In this document: positions 47,751 to 57,636 of the stretch, piece after piece
Numbering within the stretch: position 1 is the stretch's first letter
How the letters are laid out: each line of letters opens with the position of its first letter
Source: Citrobacter sp. MGH106
GTDB taxonomy: Bacteria > Pseudomonadota > Gammaproteobacteria > Enterobacterales > Enterobacteriaceae
Assembly (NCBI RefSeq): GCF_001037495.1
Contig: NZ_KQ089822.1
Location: 3,119,938 to 3,183,937, forward strand
Direction: 5' to 3'
DNA: 64,000 bases
Translations under genes and position numbers: made by a program
The notes under the pieces: generated by a model
The model's input: only the letters and a program-made list of their open reading frames with translations
The model's database searches: none
Told to the model about the DNA's origin: nothing

Positions 47751-48656
47751 ATGGCTAACCTTTACGACCTCAAAAAATTCGATCTCAACCTGCTGGTTAT
47801 TTTTGAATGCATCTATCAACATTTAAGTATTAGCAAGGCAGCTGAAACGCTGTACATTACGCCATCCGCAGTCAGCCAGTCGCTACATAGATTACGCACT
47901 CAGTTTAATGACCCTCTGTTTATCCGCTCCGGAAAGGGAATTACCCCTACCGTGACAGGGATAAACCTGCATCACCATCTCGAAAATAATCTCAATAGTC
48001 TGGAGCAGACAATAAATATAATGAATAACTCCACTCTGAAGAAGAAATTTATCATTTACAGTCCGCAAATTATTACCACCACAGGCGTGATGAAGTTAGT
48101 TCAATATCTCAGAGAGGATTCGAACGTTGAAATTGAGCATCGGGATATCTTAATGTCTGCAGAAACAGCTGAAGATTTATTGGCTTACCGAAAAGCTGAT
48201 CTGATAATCACGCTGTCACAGATTGCTAATCGCTCAATTATATGCACCCCATTCAAAACCATCGAAAACGTGTTAATCTGCAGCGGAAATCACCCAAGGA
48301 TCAATCAATCCAGTACACTTGAACAAATACTGGAAGAGCAATTTACATTATTTCTCTCCGATGACTCAGGCATTAAAGAATTTCAATCAAGAGCGAGTTC
48401 TTTTTTAACCAATCGTAAAATCGGTTTCTACAGTGACTCTTTAATTTCCATAACTAATATCATAGCCACTACCGATATTATTGGTCTGGTACCGCGAGAG
48501 GCTTACGACTTTTATGCAGCACCGCTTAATCTTAAACAGATTAAAATTGATGTGGCATTACCCAAAGTACAGCTTTTTTTAATGTACAACCGAGCATCAC
48601 TTAATAATCAGGGATTCGCTAATACCATAAAAAAAATAACGGATAGTGGAATGTGA
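47751..48656 (+). CDS. ybdO: LysR-type transcriptional regulator YbdO
   Basis: A 301-residue regulator. The winged helix-turn-helix is at residues 10-65 (FDLNLLVIFECIYQHLSISKAA, then ITPSAVSQSLHRLR in separate parts). The rest is a substrate-binding fold with KKKFIIYSPQIITT and GLVPREAYDFY. The DNA-binding part is very close to E. coli YbdO and the effector domain is more divergent. Its targets cannot be read from sequence; ybdN lies 168 bases downstream on the same strand. Confidence 0.9.
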   Translation: MANLYDLKKFDLNLLVIFECIYQHLSISKAAETLYITPSAVSQSLHRLRTQFNDPLFIRSGKGITPTVTGINLHHHLENNLNSLEQTINIMNNSTLKKKFIIYSPQIITTTGVMKLVQYLREDSNVEIEHRDILMSAETAEDLLAYRKADLIITLSQIANRSIICTPFKTIENVLICSGNHPRINQSSTLEQILEEQFTLFLSDDSGIKEFQSRASSFLTNRKIGFYSDSLISITNIIATTDIIGLVPREAYDFYAAPLNLKQIKIDVALPKVQLFLMYNRASLNNQGFANTIKKITDSGM

Positions 48657-48824
48657 TTTGATACAACAGGTTTTTACACAATACATTCATGGAGAAAATG
48701 TCATTACGTAACAAATACAACATTTGAATATTTATATATAAAGATTGCACGATACGCAAAATAGCATATCTTATTACGAGCATTTATTATGAATGTCACC
48801 CGTAATATCTCATATGGATTTGAT

Positions 48825-50048
48825 ATGTCTGTTTACAAAATCCCGCTTAAACAAAACGTACTTGAAGCGGCCCAGGAACGCATATCCTGGACGCTAGAGA
48901 CTTTACCTCGCATATGTGTTTCGTTATCAGGAGGTAAGGATTCCGGGCTAATGCTGCATTTAACAGCAATGCTTGCACGCCAGTTACATAAAAAAATCAG
49001 CGTCTTGTTTATCGACTGGGAGGCACAATTTTCATGCACAATCAATCATATAGAGGAGTTACGCGAACTTTATTCTGATGTTATCGAAGCGTTTTATTGG
49101 GTGGCGTTACCGCTAACAACACAAAATTCACTCTCACAGTATCAACCCGAATGGCAGTGCTGGGAACCGAATGCACAGTGGGTTCGTCAACCTCCCGCAG
49201 ATGCTATTACCGATCCGTCTTATTTTCCCTTCTATCAATCCGGCATGACCTTTGAGCAATTTGTTCGCGAATTTGCTGATTGGTTTTCTGAAAAACGCCC
49301 AGCAGCCATGATGGTAGGTATACGTTCAGATGAGTCATATAACCGCTTTGTAGCGATAGCTAACTCGCGAAAACAGCGCTTTGCCGATGATAAACCCTGG
49401 ACCACCTCAGCGCCTGGGGGGCATACCTGGTATATCTATCCCATTTATGACTGGAAAACTGCTGACATCTGGACGTGGTTCGCTAAAACGCAAAAGCCGT
49501 GTAATCCCTTGTATAACCTGATGTATCAGGCTGGCGTTCCTACACGTTACATGCGTATTTGTGAACCGTTTGGACCGGAACAACGCCAGGGGCTATGGCT
49601 GTATCATGTTATAGAGCCTGAGCGCTGGGCAGCCATGTGCGCCCGCGTTAGCGGCGTGAAAAGTGGTGGTATTTATGCCGGGCAGGACAACCATTTTTAC
49701 GGTCACCGGAAAATATTGAAGCCAGAGCACTTAGACTGGAAAGAGTATGCCCTGTTACTGTTGAACAGCATGCCAGTGCCAACGGCAGAACATTACCGCA
49801 ACAAAATTGCGGTCTACTTACAGTGGTACAGGAATAAGGGAATAGATGACATTCCTCTGATGCAAGAGGGTGATATCGGTTCAAAAGATATTCCGTCGTG
49901 GCGGCGTATTTGCAAAGTGCTCCTGAATAATGACTACTGGTGCCGCGCCCTTTCATTTAGTCCCACTAAACCTAAAAACTACCAACGTTATAGCGATCGT
50001 ATGAAAGCAAAACGTCACGAATGGGGACTCTTATGCAACATCGATTAA
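48825..50048 (+). CDS. ybdN: YbdN, PAPS-reductase-like PP-loop protein (IbrA-like)
   Basis: A 407-residue soluble protein. The PP-loop SGGKDS at residues 35-40 marks the PAPS reductase/N-type ATP pyrophosphatase superfamily. CEPFGPEQRQGLWLYHVIEP and the C-terminal KVLLNNDYWCRALSFSP are family features. It resembles IbrA, a regulator of immunoglobulin-binding protein genes in some E. coli. Substrate and reaction are unknown. The start at 48825 (MSVYKIPL) follows the E. coli form; a frame ATG at 48789 adds 12 residues. It overlaps ybdM by 16 bases. Confidence 0.88.
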   Translation: MSVYKIPLKQNVLEAAQERISWTLETLPRICVSLSGGKDSGLMLHLTAMLARQLHKKISVLFIDWEAQFSCTINHIEELRELYSDVIEAFYWVALPLTTQNSLSQYQPEWQCWEPNAQWVRQPPADAITDPSYFPFYQSGMTFEQFVREFADWFSEKRPAAMMVGIRSDESYNRFVAIANSRKQRFADDKPWTTSAPGGHTWYIYPIYDWKTADIWTWFAKTQKPCNPLYNLMYQAGVPTRYMRICEPFGPEQRQGLWLYHVIEPERWAAMCARVSGVKSGGIYAGQDNHFYGHRKILKPEHLDWKEYALLLLNSMPVPTAEHYRNKIAVYLQWYRNKGIDDIPLMQEGDIGSKDIPSWRRICKVLLNNDYWCRALSFSPTKPKNYQRYSDRMKAKRHEWGLLCNID

Positions 50049-50650
50049 CTCAGGAACTTACCGGGTTTCTTTCTGGTTTGTCAGAAGAAGAACGAATTGA
50101 TGCCATCAATGAATTCAGAATGGCAATTCACAGCGTCAGTCCATTTCGTAATGAACCGGTAGATTGCGTGTTATGGATAAAAAACGAACATATCTCTCCA
50201 AATGATTACAACCCGAACAACGTTGCTCCTCCGGAGAAAAAACTGCTACTGAAATCCATTGAGGCAGATGGATTCACACAACCTATTGTCGTCGTTGAAT
50301 CAAGCGCAGAAGAGTATGAGATTGTCGATGGTTTTCACCGCCATGAAATAGGCAAAAACAAACCTTCCCTGAAATCACGGTTAAAAGGTTATCTTCCCGT
50401 CACCTGTTTACATCGTGAACGCCATGAACGTATGGCGGCGACAATCCGCCATAACCGTGCCCGCGGGCGGCATCAAATTCACGCCATGTCTGAAATCGTG
50501 AGAGAGTTGTCGCAACTGGGTTGGAGCGAAGAGAAAATAAGCACAGAGTTGGGAATGGATAATGACGAGGTGTTGCGACTGAAACAAATCAACGGCCTGC
50601 AAGAGTTATTTACCGACCGTCGATTTTCCAAAGCCTGGACTGTGAAATAG
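50033..50650 (+). CDS. ybdM: YbdM, ParB/sulfiredoxin-like protein (IbrB-like)
   Basis: A 205-residue protein. The ParB/Srx-type nucleotide-binding motif VDGFHR is at residues 98-103, preceded by PNDYNPNNVAPPEKKLLLKS and FTQPIVVVE. The ATIRHNRARGRH segment follows, then a helix-turn-helix-like region, GWSEEKISTELGMDNDEVLRL. The ATG at 50033 has GGGGA five bases upstream and is preferred over 50021. Coupling to ybdN by overlap supports a two-protein system like IbrA-IbrB. Its TAG abuts the ybdL stop on the other strand without a gap. Confidence 0.87.
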   Translation: MQHRLTQELTGFLSGLSEEERIDAINEFRMAIHSVSPFRNEPVDCVLWIKNEHISPNDYNPNNVAPPEKKLLLKSIEADGFTQPIVVVESSAEEYEIVDGFHRHEIGKNKPSLKSRLKGYLPVTCLHRERHERMAATIRHNRARGRHQIHAMSEIVRELSQLGWSEEKISTELGMDNDEVLRLKQINGLQELFTDRRFSKAWTVK

Positions 50651-51811
50651 CTACAGCGAAGACAGGCGTTCTGCCGCCGCCAACAGCGTCGATTCTTGCT
50701 TGGCAAAACACAGACGAATCAGTTTATGTGGGAAAGGATCGGCGCAGAAAACGGACAGCGGGATTGCCGCGACACCTACCTCTTTGGTCAGCCACTGGCA
50801 AAACTCAACATCGTTGAGTTCAGAGACTGCACTGTAATCGATCAGCAGAAAATAAGTCCCTTCACAGGGCAAAATTTCCAGCCGACTGTCACGCAGCGCA
50901 TCCACCAGAACATCACGTTTTTTCTGATAAAACGTCGGCAGGTCACGATAATGCGCTGGATCTGCCCGCAGCATATCCGCCAGCGCCAGCTGTGCCGGCG
51001 TGTTGACTGAAAAAGTCAAATACTGATGCACTTTGCGCAACTCTGCGCTGATGGCCTGTGGCGCAACGCAGTACCCGACCTTCCAGCCGGTCATATGATA
51101 GGTTTTTCCAAACGACGAAACGGCGACAGCTCGCTCCCGCAACTGCGGATGCGCCAGCACGCTGGAGTGCCCGTGCGCGGCAAAGCAGATATGTTCATAG
51201 ACTTCATCGCTAACGACAAAAATCTCATGCCCTTTAATCGCCTGCCACAGCGCGTCGAAATCCGCATTGCACCAGACTGTCGCGGAAGGATTATGCGGCG
51301 TATTGAGAATAACCAAGCGGGTACGATCGCTGAGTAACCCGGCAAACTCCTGCCAGTCCACACGAAAATGCGGCGGTTGCAACGCAATGCGTTTCACTAC
51401 GCCACCGGATAACGCCACTGCAGGCGCATAGCTATCGTAGCTGGGATCAAAACAGATAACCTCATCTCCGGGTCGAACCAAAGCTGTAATAGCGGCATAC
51501 AACGCTTCTGTCGCACCTGCGGTGATCGTAACTTCGCTATCAGCATCTGGCTTGTAGCCGTACAACCCGGCGGTTTTGTCAGCGATGGCTTCGCGAAGCG
51601 GCTGTACACCCGTCATCGGCGCATACTGATTCGCGCCCTGCGCCACATGATATGCCAGGCGTTGTTGTAAATAGTGCGGGCCGTCAAAATCAGGAAAACC
51701 CTGGGAGAGGTTAATCGCCTGATAAGCCTGCGCCAGCGCGCTCATTTGCGTGAATATAGTGGTACCTAAATTTGGCAGTTTGCTTTGCACAATCAGCGGG
51801 TTATTACTCAT
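50651..51811 (-). CDS. ybdL: methionine aminotransferase YbdL
   Basis: A 386-residue fold-type I PLP aminotransferase. It contains INLSQGFPDFDGP, ITAGATEALYAAI, NTPHNPSATVW, VVSDEVYEHI and the PLP lysine in SSFGKTYHMTGWKVGY. E. coli YbdL prefers methionine, histidine and phenylalanine with 2-oxo acids. The start (MSNNPLIVQSK) is set at 51811. The MetJ operator 69 bases upstream agrees with a role in methionine metabolism. Confidence 0.95.
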   Translation of the reverse strand: MSNNPLIVQSKLPNLGTTIFTQMSALAQAYQAINLSQGFPDFDGPHYLQQRLAYHVAQGANQYAPMTGVQPLREAIADKTAGLYGYKPDADSEVTITAGATEALYAAITALVRPGDEVICFDPSYDSYAPAVALSGGVVKRIALQPPHFRVDWQEFAGLLSDRTRLVILNTPHNPSATVWCNADFDALWQAIKGHEIFVVSDEVYEHICFAAHGHSSVLAHPQLRERAVAVSSFGKTYHMTGWKVGYCVAPQAISAELRKVHQYLTFSVNTPAQLALADMLRADPAHYRDLPTFYQKKRDVLVDALRDSRLEILPCEGTYFLLIDYSAVSELNDVEFCQWLTKEVGVAAIPLSVFCADPFPHKLIRLCFAKQESTLLAAAERLSSL

Positions 51812-51879
51812 TATTGTTATCCCAGCGGGTGATGTTGTTGTTGAAGCCACTATAACACGATGCTAGTATTTGGCAATCA

Positions 51880-51895
51880 AGACGTTCAGACGTCT
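51880..51895. promoter_or_regulatory. MetJ operator (two tandem met boxes) between ybdL and ybdH
   Basis: AGACGTTC (51880-51887) and AGACGTCT (51888-51895) are adjacent 8-base met boxes, the second a perfect consensus. They lie between the divergent starts of ybdL and ybdH and could repress both when S-adenosylmethionine is high. Confidence 0.85.
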
Positions 51896-51943
51896 ATATA
51901 AAAATAACCTGCCTCGACAGGACAGCCAAAAGGACAACACAAC

Positions 51944-53032
51944 ATGAGTAATACCGAGATTCGCGTCGTCACCGGCCCGGCCAATTATTTTTCCCATACC
52001 GGTAGCCTTTCCAGGCTGGAAGATTTTTTCTCTGCCGGGCAACTCGCGCGGGCCGTCTGGGTTTATGGCGAACGGGCCATCGCCGCTGCCCGTCCCTGGC
52101 TGCCCGAGGCGTTTAATCTCACCGGTGCAAAGCATCTGCTCTTTACCGGACATTGCAGTGAAACAGATGTGTGCCAACTGGCAAAAGATGCGGGAGATGA
52201 CCGCAGCATAGTGATTGGCGTGGGCGGCGGAGCACTGCTCGACACGGCTAAAGCGCTGGCTCGTCGGTTGAATTTACCTTTCGTGGCAATCCCAACCATT
52301 TCCGCCACCTGCGCGGCCTGGACTCCCCTCTCTGTCTGGTATAACGATGCCGGTCAGGCACTGCATTTCGAAATATTCGATGATGCCAATTTCCTGGTGC
52401 TGGTGGAGCCGAGGATCCTACTCAATGCACCGGAGGAGTATTTACTGGCGGGTATCGGTGACACGCTGGCGAAGTGGTATGAAGCCGTCGTACTTGCGCC
52501 ACAACCCGAAACCTTGCCACTAACCGTACGTCTTGGGCTCAACGGCGCACTGGCGATCCGCGACGTCCTGCTCGAAAGCAGCGAACAGGCGCTGGCAGAT
52601 AAACAGCGTGGCGAACTGACCCAGGCTTTTTGCGATGTGGTGGATGCGATTATTGCAGGTGGCGGAATGGTTGGTGGTCTGGGTGAGCGTTACACTCGCG
52701 TGGCAGCAGCACATTCGGTACATAATGGCCTGACCGTGCTCCCACAGACGGAGAAATTTTTACATGGCACCAAAGTGGCGTACGGCATACTGGTGCAGAG
52801 CGCGCTGTTGGGACAAGACGATGTGCTGGCGCAATTGATTGCCGCTTATCAGCGCTTCAATTTACCTACCCGGCTGGCCCAGTTAGAAGTAGATATCACT
52901 AACCACGCCGAGATCGATAAAGTGATTGCGCATACTCTGCGCCCGGTGGAATCTATTCACGCGCTGCCGGTGACATTAACACCAGCAACCCTGCGTGCCG
53001 CATTTGAAAAGGTGGAGTCGTTTAGCGTGTGA
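51944..53032 (+). CDS. hcxA: hydroxycarboxylate dehydrogenase A (YbdH)
   Basis: A 362-residue NAD(P)-dependent alcohol dehydrogenase of the glycerol-dehydrogenase type. The nucleotide-binding GVGGGALLDTAKALA, substrate loop IPTISATCAAWTP and metal-region residues in HSVHNGLTVL and HGTKVAYG are present. E. coli HcxA reduces 2-oxoglutarate and 2-oxobutanoate to hydroxy acids. Sharing a MetJ operator with ybdL suggests handling of oxo acids linked to methionine (2-oxo-4-methylthiobutanoate), as inference. Confidence 0.92.
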   Translation: MSNTEIRVVTGPANYFSHTGSLSRLEDFFSAGQLARAVWVYGERAIAAARPWLPEAFNLTGAKHLLFTGHCSETDVCQLAKDAGDDRSIVIGVGGGALLDTAKALARRLNLPFVAIPTISATCAAWTPLSVWYNDAGQALHFEIFDDANFLVLVEPRILLNAPEEYLLAGIGDTLAKWYEAVVLAPQPETLPLTVRLGLNGALAIRDVLLESSEQALADKQRGELTQAFCDVVDAIIAGGGMVGGLGERYTRVAAAHSVHNGLTVLPQTEKFLHGTKVAYGILVQSALLGQDDVLAQLIAAYQRFNLPTRLAQLEVDITNHAEIDKVIAHTLRPVESIHALPVTLTPATLRAAFEKVESFSV

Positions 53033-53043
53033 GATGAAGAGCA

Positions 53044-53241
53044 TTAACAGCAGCGTGCGCCGCCTTTCCCACCATAGCGCGCATCCTGCCGCTCACGGAA
53101 GAATTCTTCATAGCTCATAGGTGCCTGGTCCGGATGTGTGACGCGCATATGCTCAACATAATTGTCGTAATCTGGCACGCCAATCATTAATCGGGCGGTT
53201 TGGCCTAAATATTTGCCGGCTTTTGAGAGCGTTTCAAACAT
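53044..53241 (-). CDS. ybdD: YbdD, small CstA-associated protein
   Basis: A 65-residue protein (DUF466 family) containing [21 protein letters not shown] and ending [11 protein letters not shown] with a terminal Cys pair. It lies downstream of cstA on the same strand. The yjiX-btsT pair has the same arrangement, so a role with the transporter is likely but unproven. Confidence 0.92.
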   Translation of the reverse strand: MFETLSKAGKYLGQTARLMIGVPDYDNYVEHMRVTHPDQAPMSYEEFFRERQDARYGGKGGARCC

Positions 53242-53263
53242 AGTAATTCCCTATCGTACAAAC

Positions 53264-53286
53264 GCCCTCCCCGTTCAGGAGAGGGC
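53264..53286 (-). other. hairpin between cstA and ybdD
   Basis: On the minus strand GCCCTCTCC pairs with GGGGAGGGC around TGAAC, with one mismatch. Only GTTTG follows, so it may attenuate or protect the cstA message rather than end it. Confidence 0.6.
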
Positions 53287-53304
53287 TTATTGGTTAAGAG
53301 AATT

Positions 53305-55410
53305 TTAGTGCGCGCCTTTCGCCTGCGCCACAATCTCTTCAACATTCTCTGGCATCGGTTCGTACGGTGTTTCTTTCGATGTTGGTTTGTCCTCTTTCAG
53401 TGCTGCCAGCGCTGTTTTGATGGAGAACAGACCCAGTACCACCACGACGACCATGAAGAAGACAGTCAGCCCGGCGTCAAGACGGTTGTTAAACACCAGT
53501 TGCGTGAGCTGTGACTGAGTATACTGCGCCGGAATGTTACCGCTGTCGATCATAGCCTGGAACTTGTTAGCGATAGCCAGGAAACCAATTTTCGCATCAG
53601 GGCTAAACGCTTTCTGCCAGCCAGCGGTCAGCGTACAAATCAGCAGCCACGCCGTTGGTACCAGGGCTACCCATGCGTAACGCTGGCGCTTCATCTTGAA
53701 CAAGACCACGGCACACAGCATCAGCGCCATACCTGCCAGCATCTGGTTGGCGATACCAAACAGCGGCCACAAAGTGTTGATACCACCTAATGGATCCACC
53801 ACGCCCTGGTGCAGGAAGTAACCCCAGGCCAGTACGCATAGCGCTGTCGCCAGCAGGTTAGCAGGCAGCGAGTCGGTACGCTTCAGGCTCGGCGACACCA
53901 CGCCCAGCAAGTCTTGCAGCATAAAGCGCGCGGCTCGTGTACCGGCATCAACCGCCGTCAGAATAAACAGCGCCTCAAACAGAATGGCGAAGTGATACCA
54001 GAACGCAACATCCATCATGCCACCCAGCGCACCGTGCAGAATGTACGCCATCCCCACAGCCAGCGTTGGTGCACCACCTGCGCGGGAAATAATGGATTGC
54101 TCCCCGACCTCATTGGCGATTTGATGCAGAGTATCCGGGGTGATCGCAAAGCCCCAACTGCTCACTACCTGTGCTGCAGAAGCCACCACATCTACTGTAC
54201 CCGCCGGAGCCAGCACCGCCATCGGGCTGTTCATCGCAAAGTAAACGCCCGGATCGATGATACAGGCGGAGACCAGCGCCATAATAGCGACAAAGGACTC
54301 CATCAACATCCCACCGTAGCCGATAAAACAGGCCTGCCCTTCATTCGCCAGCATCTTCGGCGTAGTACCGGAAGCGATCAGCGCATGGAAGCCAGACACC
54401 GCCCCGCAGGCAATAGTAATAAACAGGAACGGGAACAGGTTACCAGTCCACACCGGACCGGTACCGTCAACGAACTTGGTTAACGCAGGCATGGTCAGCG
54501 TCGGGCGCATGATCAAAATACCCACCGCCAGGCCAACAATCGTCCCGATTTTCAGGAAGGTAGAGAGGTAATCACGCGGAGCCAGCAGCAGCCATACCGG
54601 CAGCACGGCTGCCACAAAACCGTAGCCCACCAGCATCCAGGTCAGTTGCACGCCGGTAAAGTCAAAGTACGGTGCCCAGGTCGGGCTTTCGGCAACCCAA
54701 CCGCCGGAAATAATGGCAAATACCAGGAACACCAGGCCAATGACTGACACTTCACCAATGCGACCTGGACGCAGATAGCGCAGATAAACGCCCATAAAGA
54801 TCGCCAGCGGGATAGTGAACGCCACGGTGTAGGTTCCCCACGGGCTGTGAGTCAGCGCTTTGACGACGATCATCGCCAGTACCGCGAGGATAATCACCAT
54901 AATCATGAAGCATGCCACCAGCGCAATAACGCCTGCCGTCGGCCCCATCTCTTCTTTCACCAGTTCGCCAAGGGAACGGCCATCGCGACGGGTTGAAACG
55001 AACAGCACCATAAAGTCCTGCACCGCGCCCGCCAGAACTACCCCGGCCAGCAGCCAGATCATCCCCGGCAGATAGCCCATCTGCGCCGCCAGCACCGGAC
55101 CGACTAGCGGACCTGCCCCGGCGATTGCCGCAAAATGGTGACCAAACAGCACTTTTTTATCGGTGGGAACATAATCCAGACCGTCGTTATGGCGCACGGC
55201 TGGCGTCATACGCGTCGGGTCAAGCGCCAGTACATTTTTAGCGATGTACAGGCCATAAAAACGATAGGCAATAAGATAGACACAGACCGACGCTACCACT
55301 ATCCACAGCGCGTTGATCTGTTCACCACGGTTTAACGCAATATATCCCAGGGCAAATGCTCCCATGACGGAGAGCAATGTCCAGACGAGGTATTTCCCTG
55401 ATTTGTTCAT
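53305..55410 (-). CDS. cstA: carbon-starvation transporter CstA
   Basis: A 701-residue inner-membrane protein with about 16-18 hydrophobic segments. It contains VLFGHHFAAIAGAGPLVGPVLAAQMGYLPG in parts, FISTRRDGRS-like loops and GVVSPSLKRTDSLPANLLATA. It takes up peptides and pyruvate under carbon starvation. In E. coli it is activated by CRP and repressed by CsrA at the leader. A CRP-like site and two inverted repeats precede it here. The enterobactin operon reads into its promoter region from upstream. Confidence 0.96.
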   Translation of the reverse strand: MNKSGKYLVWTLLSVMGAFALGYIALNRGEQINALWIVVASVCVYLIAYRFYGLYIAKNVLALDPTRMTPAVRHNDGLDYVPTDKKVLFGHHFAAIAGAGPLVGPVLAAQMGYLPGMIWLLAGVVLAGAVQDFMVLFVSTRRDGRSLGELVKEEMGPTAGVIALVACFMIMVIILAVLAMIVVKALTHSPWGTYTVAFTIPLAIFMGVYLRYLRPGRIGEVSVIGLVFLVFAIISGGWVAESPTWAPYFDFTGVQLTWMLVGYGFVAAVLPVWLLLAPRDYLSTFLKIGTIVGLAVGILIMRPTLTMPALTKFVDGTGPVWTGNLFPFLFITIACGAVSGFHALIASGTTPKMLANEGQACFIGYGGMLMESFVAIMALVSACIIDPGVYFAMNSPMAVLAPAGTVDVVASAAQVVSSWGFAITPDTLHQIANEVGEQSIISRAGGAPTLAVGMAYILHGALGGMMDVAFWYHFAILFEALFILTAVDAGTRAARFMLQDLLGVVSPSLKRTDSLPANLLATALCVLAWGYFLHQGVVDPLGGINTLWPLFGIANQMLAGMALMLCAVVLFKMKRQRYAWVALVPTAWLLICTLTAGWQKAFSPDAKIGFLAIANKFQAMIDSGNIPAQYTQSQLTQLVFNNRLDAGLTVFFMVVVVVLGLFSIKTALAALKEDKPTSKETPYEPMPENVEEIVAQAKGAH

Positions 55411-55436
55411 AGTTGTTATCCGTTTGCGTGTTCCAG

Positions 55437-55469
55437 AAAGATGTTACATTTTGTTTCTATAACATCTTT
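55437..55469 (-). repeat. inverted repeat in the cstA leader
   Basis: AAAGATGTTA (55437-55446) and TAACATCTTT (55460-55469) are perfect 10-bp complements around 13 bases, 27 to 59 bases before the cstA start. It can form an mRNA hairpin near the ribosome site, where CsrA is known to act in E. coli. Confidence 0.75.
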
Positions 55470-55524
55470 TCCGGATTTAACAACCTGACAACCACATAAA
55501 CCCGAGACACTACTGACTATTTAC

Positions 55525-55571
55525 ATTGCATTGTTAACTAGATCACTTCATTTACCTGTTAACAATGCAAT
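55525..55571. repeat. 14-bp perfect inverted repeat between entH and cstA
   Basis: ATTGCATTGTTAAC (55525-55538) and GTTAACAATGCAAT (55558-55571) flank a 19-base spacer. One arm overlaps a CRP-like site. No T-run follows on the minus strand, so it may be a regulator site or RNA hairpin ending the ent message. Confidence 0.75.
55532..55547 (-). promoter_or_regulatory. CRP-like site upstream of cstA
   Basis: On the minus strand AGTGA-TCTAGT-TAACA resembles TGTGA-N6-TCACA, with three mismatches. CRP control of cstA is known in E. coli. It lies about 125-140 bases before the start codon. Confidence 0.45.
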
Positions 55572-55594
55572 TTCATTTTACTCTGTCGGCAACT

Positions 55595-56765
<1,171 letters not shown>

Positions 56766-56766
<1 letters not shown>

Positions 56767-57623
56767 TACTTCACCTCGCGGGAAAGCAGTTTCCACCAGG
56801 CGTCAATCGTCGGATTTTTCGCCAGCATCACGAAGTCGATATCGCTATGCACTTTACGCCAGCGTGCCGCCAGCGCCATCATACGCACTGAATCCAGACC
56901 GTAGTCGATTAGATTTTCATCATCCATCGGCTCATCGGACTCATCCAGCAGCGGCAGAATAACGCTACGTAGTGCCTCTTTACTGGTGGGAACAGGTGTC
57001 GGCAATAACTCCTGCGTCATCACCACGCGACCGGAACGCCCTGCCACATATTTCAGCGACATCATGTGTTCGTCACGACTAAAGTCCGCCAGCGCATCGG
57101 CCACCATAAACGGCTTGATATCGCGCATAAAGGCATCCGTTGCCGTAGTCATACACCCGATATGGGCATAAACGCCGGTAATAATCAGCTGATTACGTCC
57201 GGTCTCTTTCAGCATCTGTTCCAGCGGAGAGCGATGGAATGCGCTGTAACGCCATTTCACCAGAATGGTATCCGCTTCGTCCGGCGCCAGCGCATCAACG
57301 ATTTTTTGCTGCTCAGGCGAGCGTGTCAGACCCGGTCCCCACATATCATTAAGCAGGGCCCGATCTTCATCGCTCTGATCTTTCGGCTGTGCGGTGTAAT
57401 AGACGGGGATATTGTGTTCTTTGCAGTACTGGCGCAGCGCGGCGATGTTCGCCACCACCTGCTTCATCATCGGGCAATTTTCGCCCCAGAAGCTGATAAA
57501 GTAATCCTGCATATCGTGTACCAACAGCGCAGCACGCTCTGGTTCAAACGCCCAGTCGACTTTGTTCACCGGAACATCAAGCGCTGTGGGCAGTGCATAA
57601 GCCTGCAGTTTAGGAATCGCCAT
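56766..57623 (-). CDS. entB: isochorismatase / aryl carrier protein EntB
   Basis: A 285-residue bifunctional protein. The N-terminal isochorismatase domain (residues 1-210) has LLVHDMQDYFISFW and RSPLEQMLKETGRNQLIITGVYAHIGC in parts. The C-terminal aryl carrier domain has the phosphopantetheine serine in YGLDSVRMM near residue 245. It makes dihydrodihydroxybenzoate and later carries dihydroxybenzoate to EntF. Confidence 0.97.
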
Positions 57624-57636
57624 CTTTTATTCTCCT

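Noticed and set aside
53290-53514. Plus-strand frame at the 3' end of cstA
   Set aside because: Shadow frame antisense to the cstA C-terminus; no independent support.
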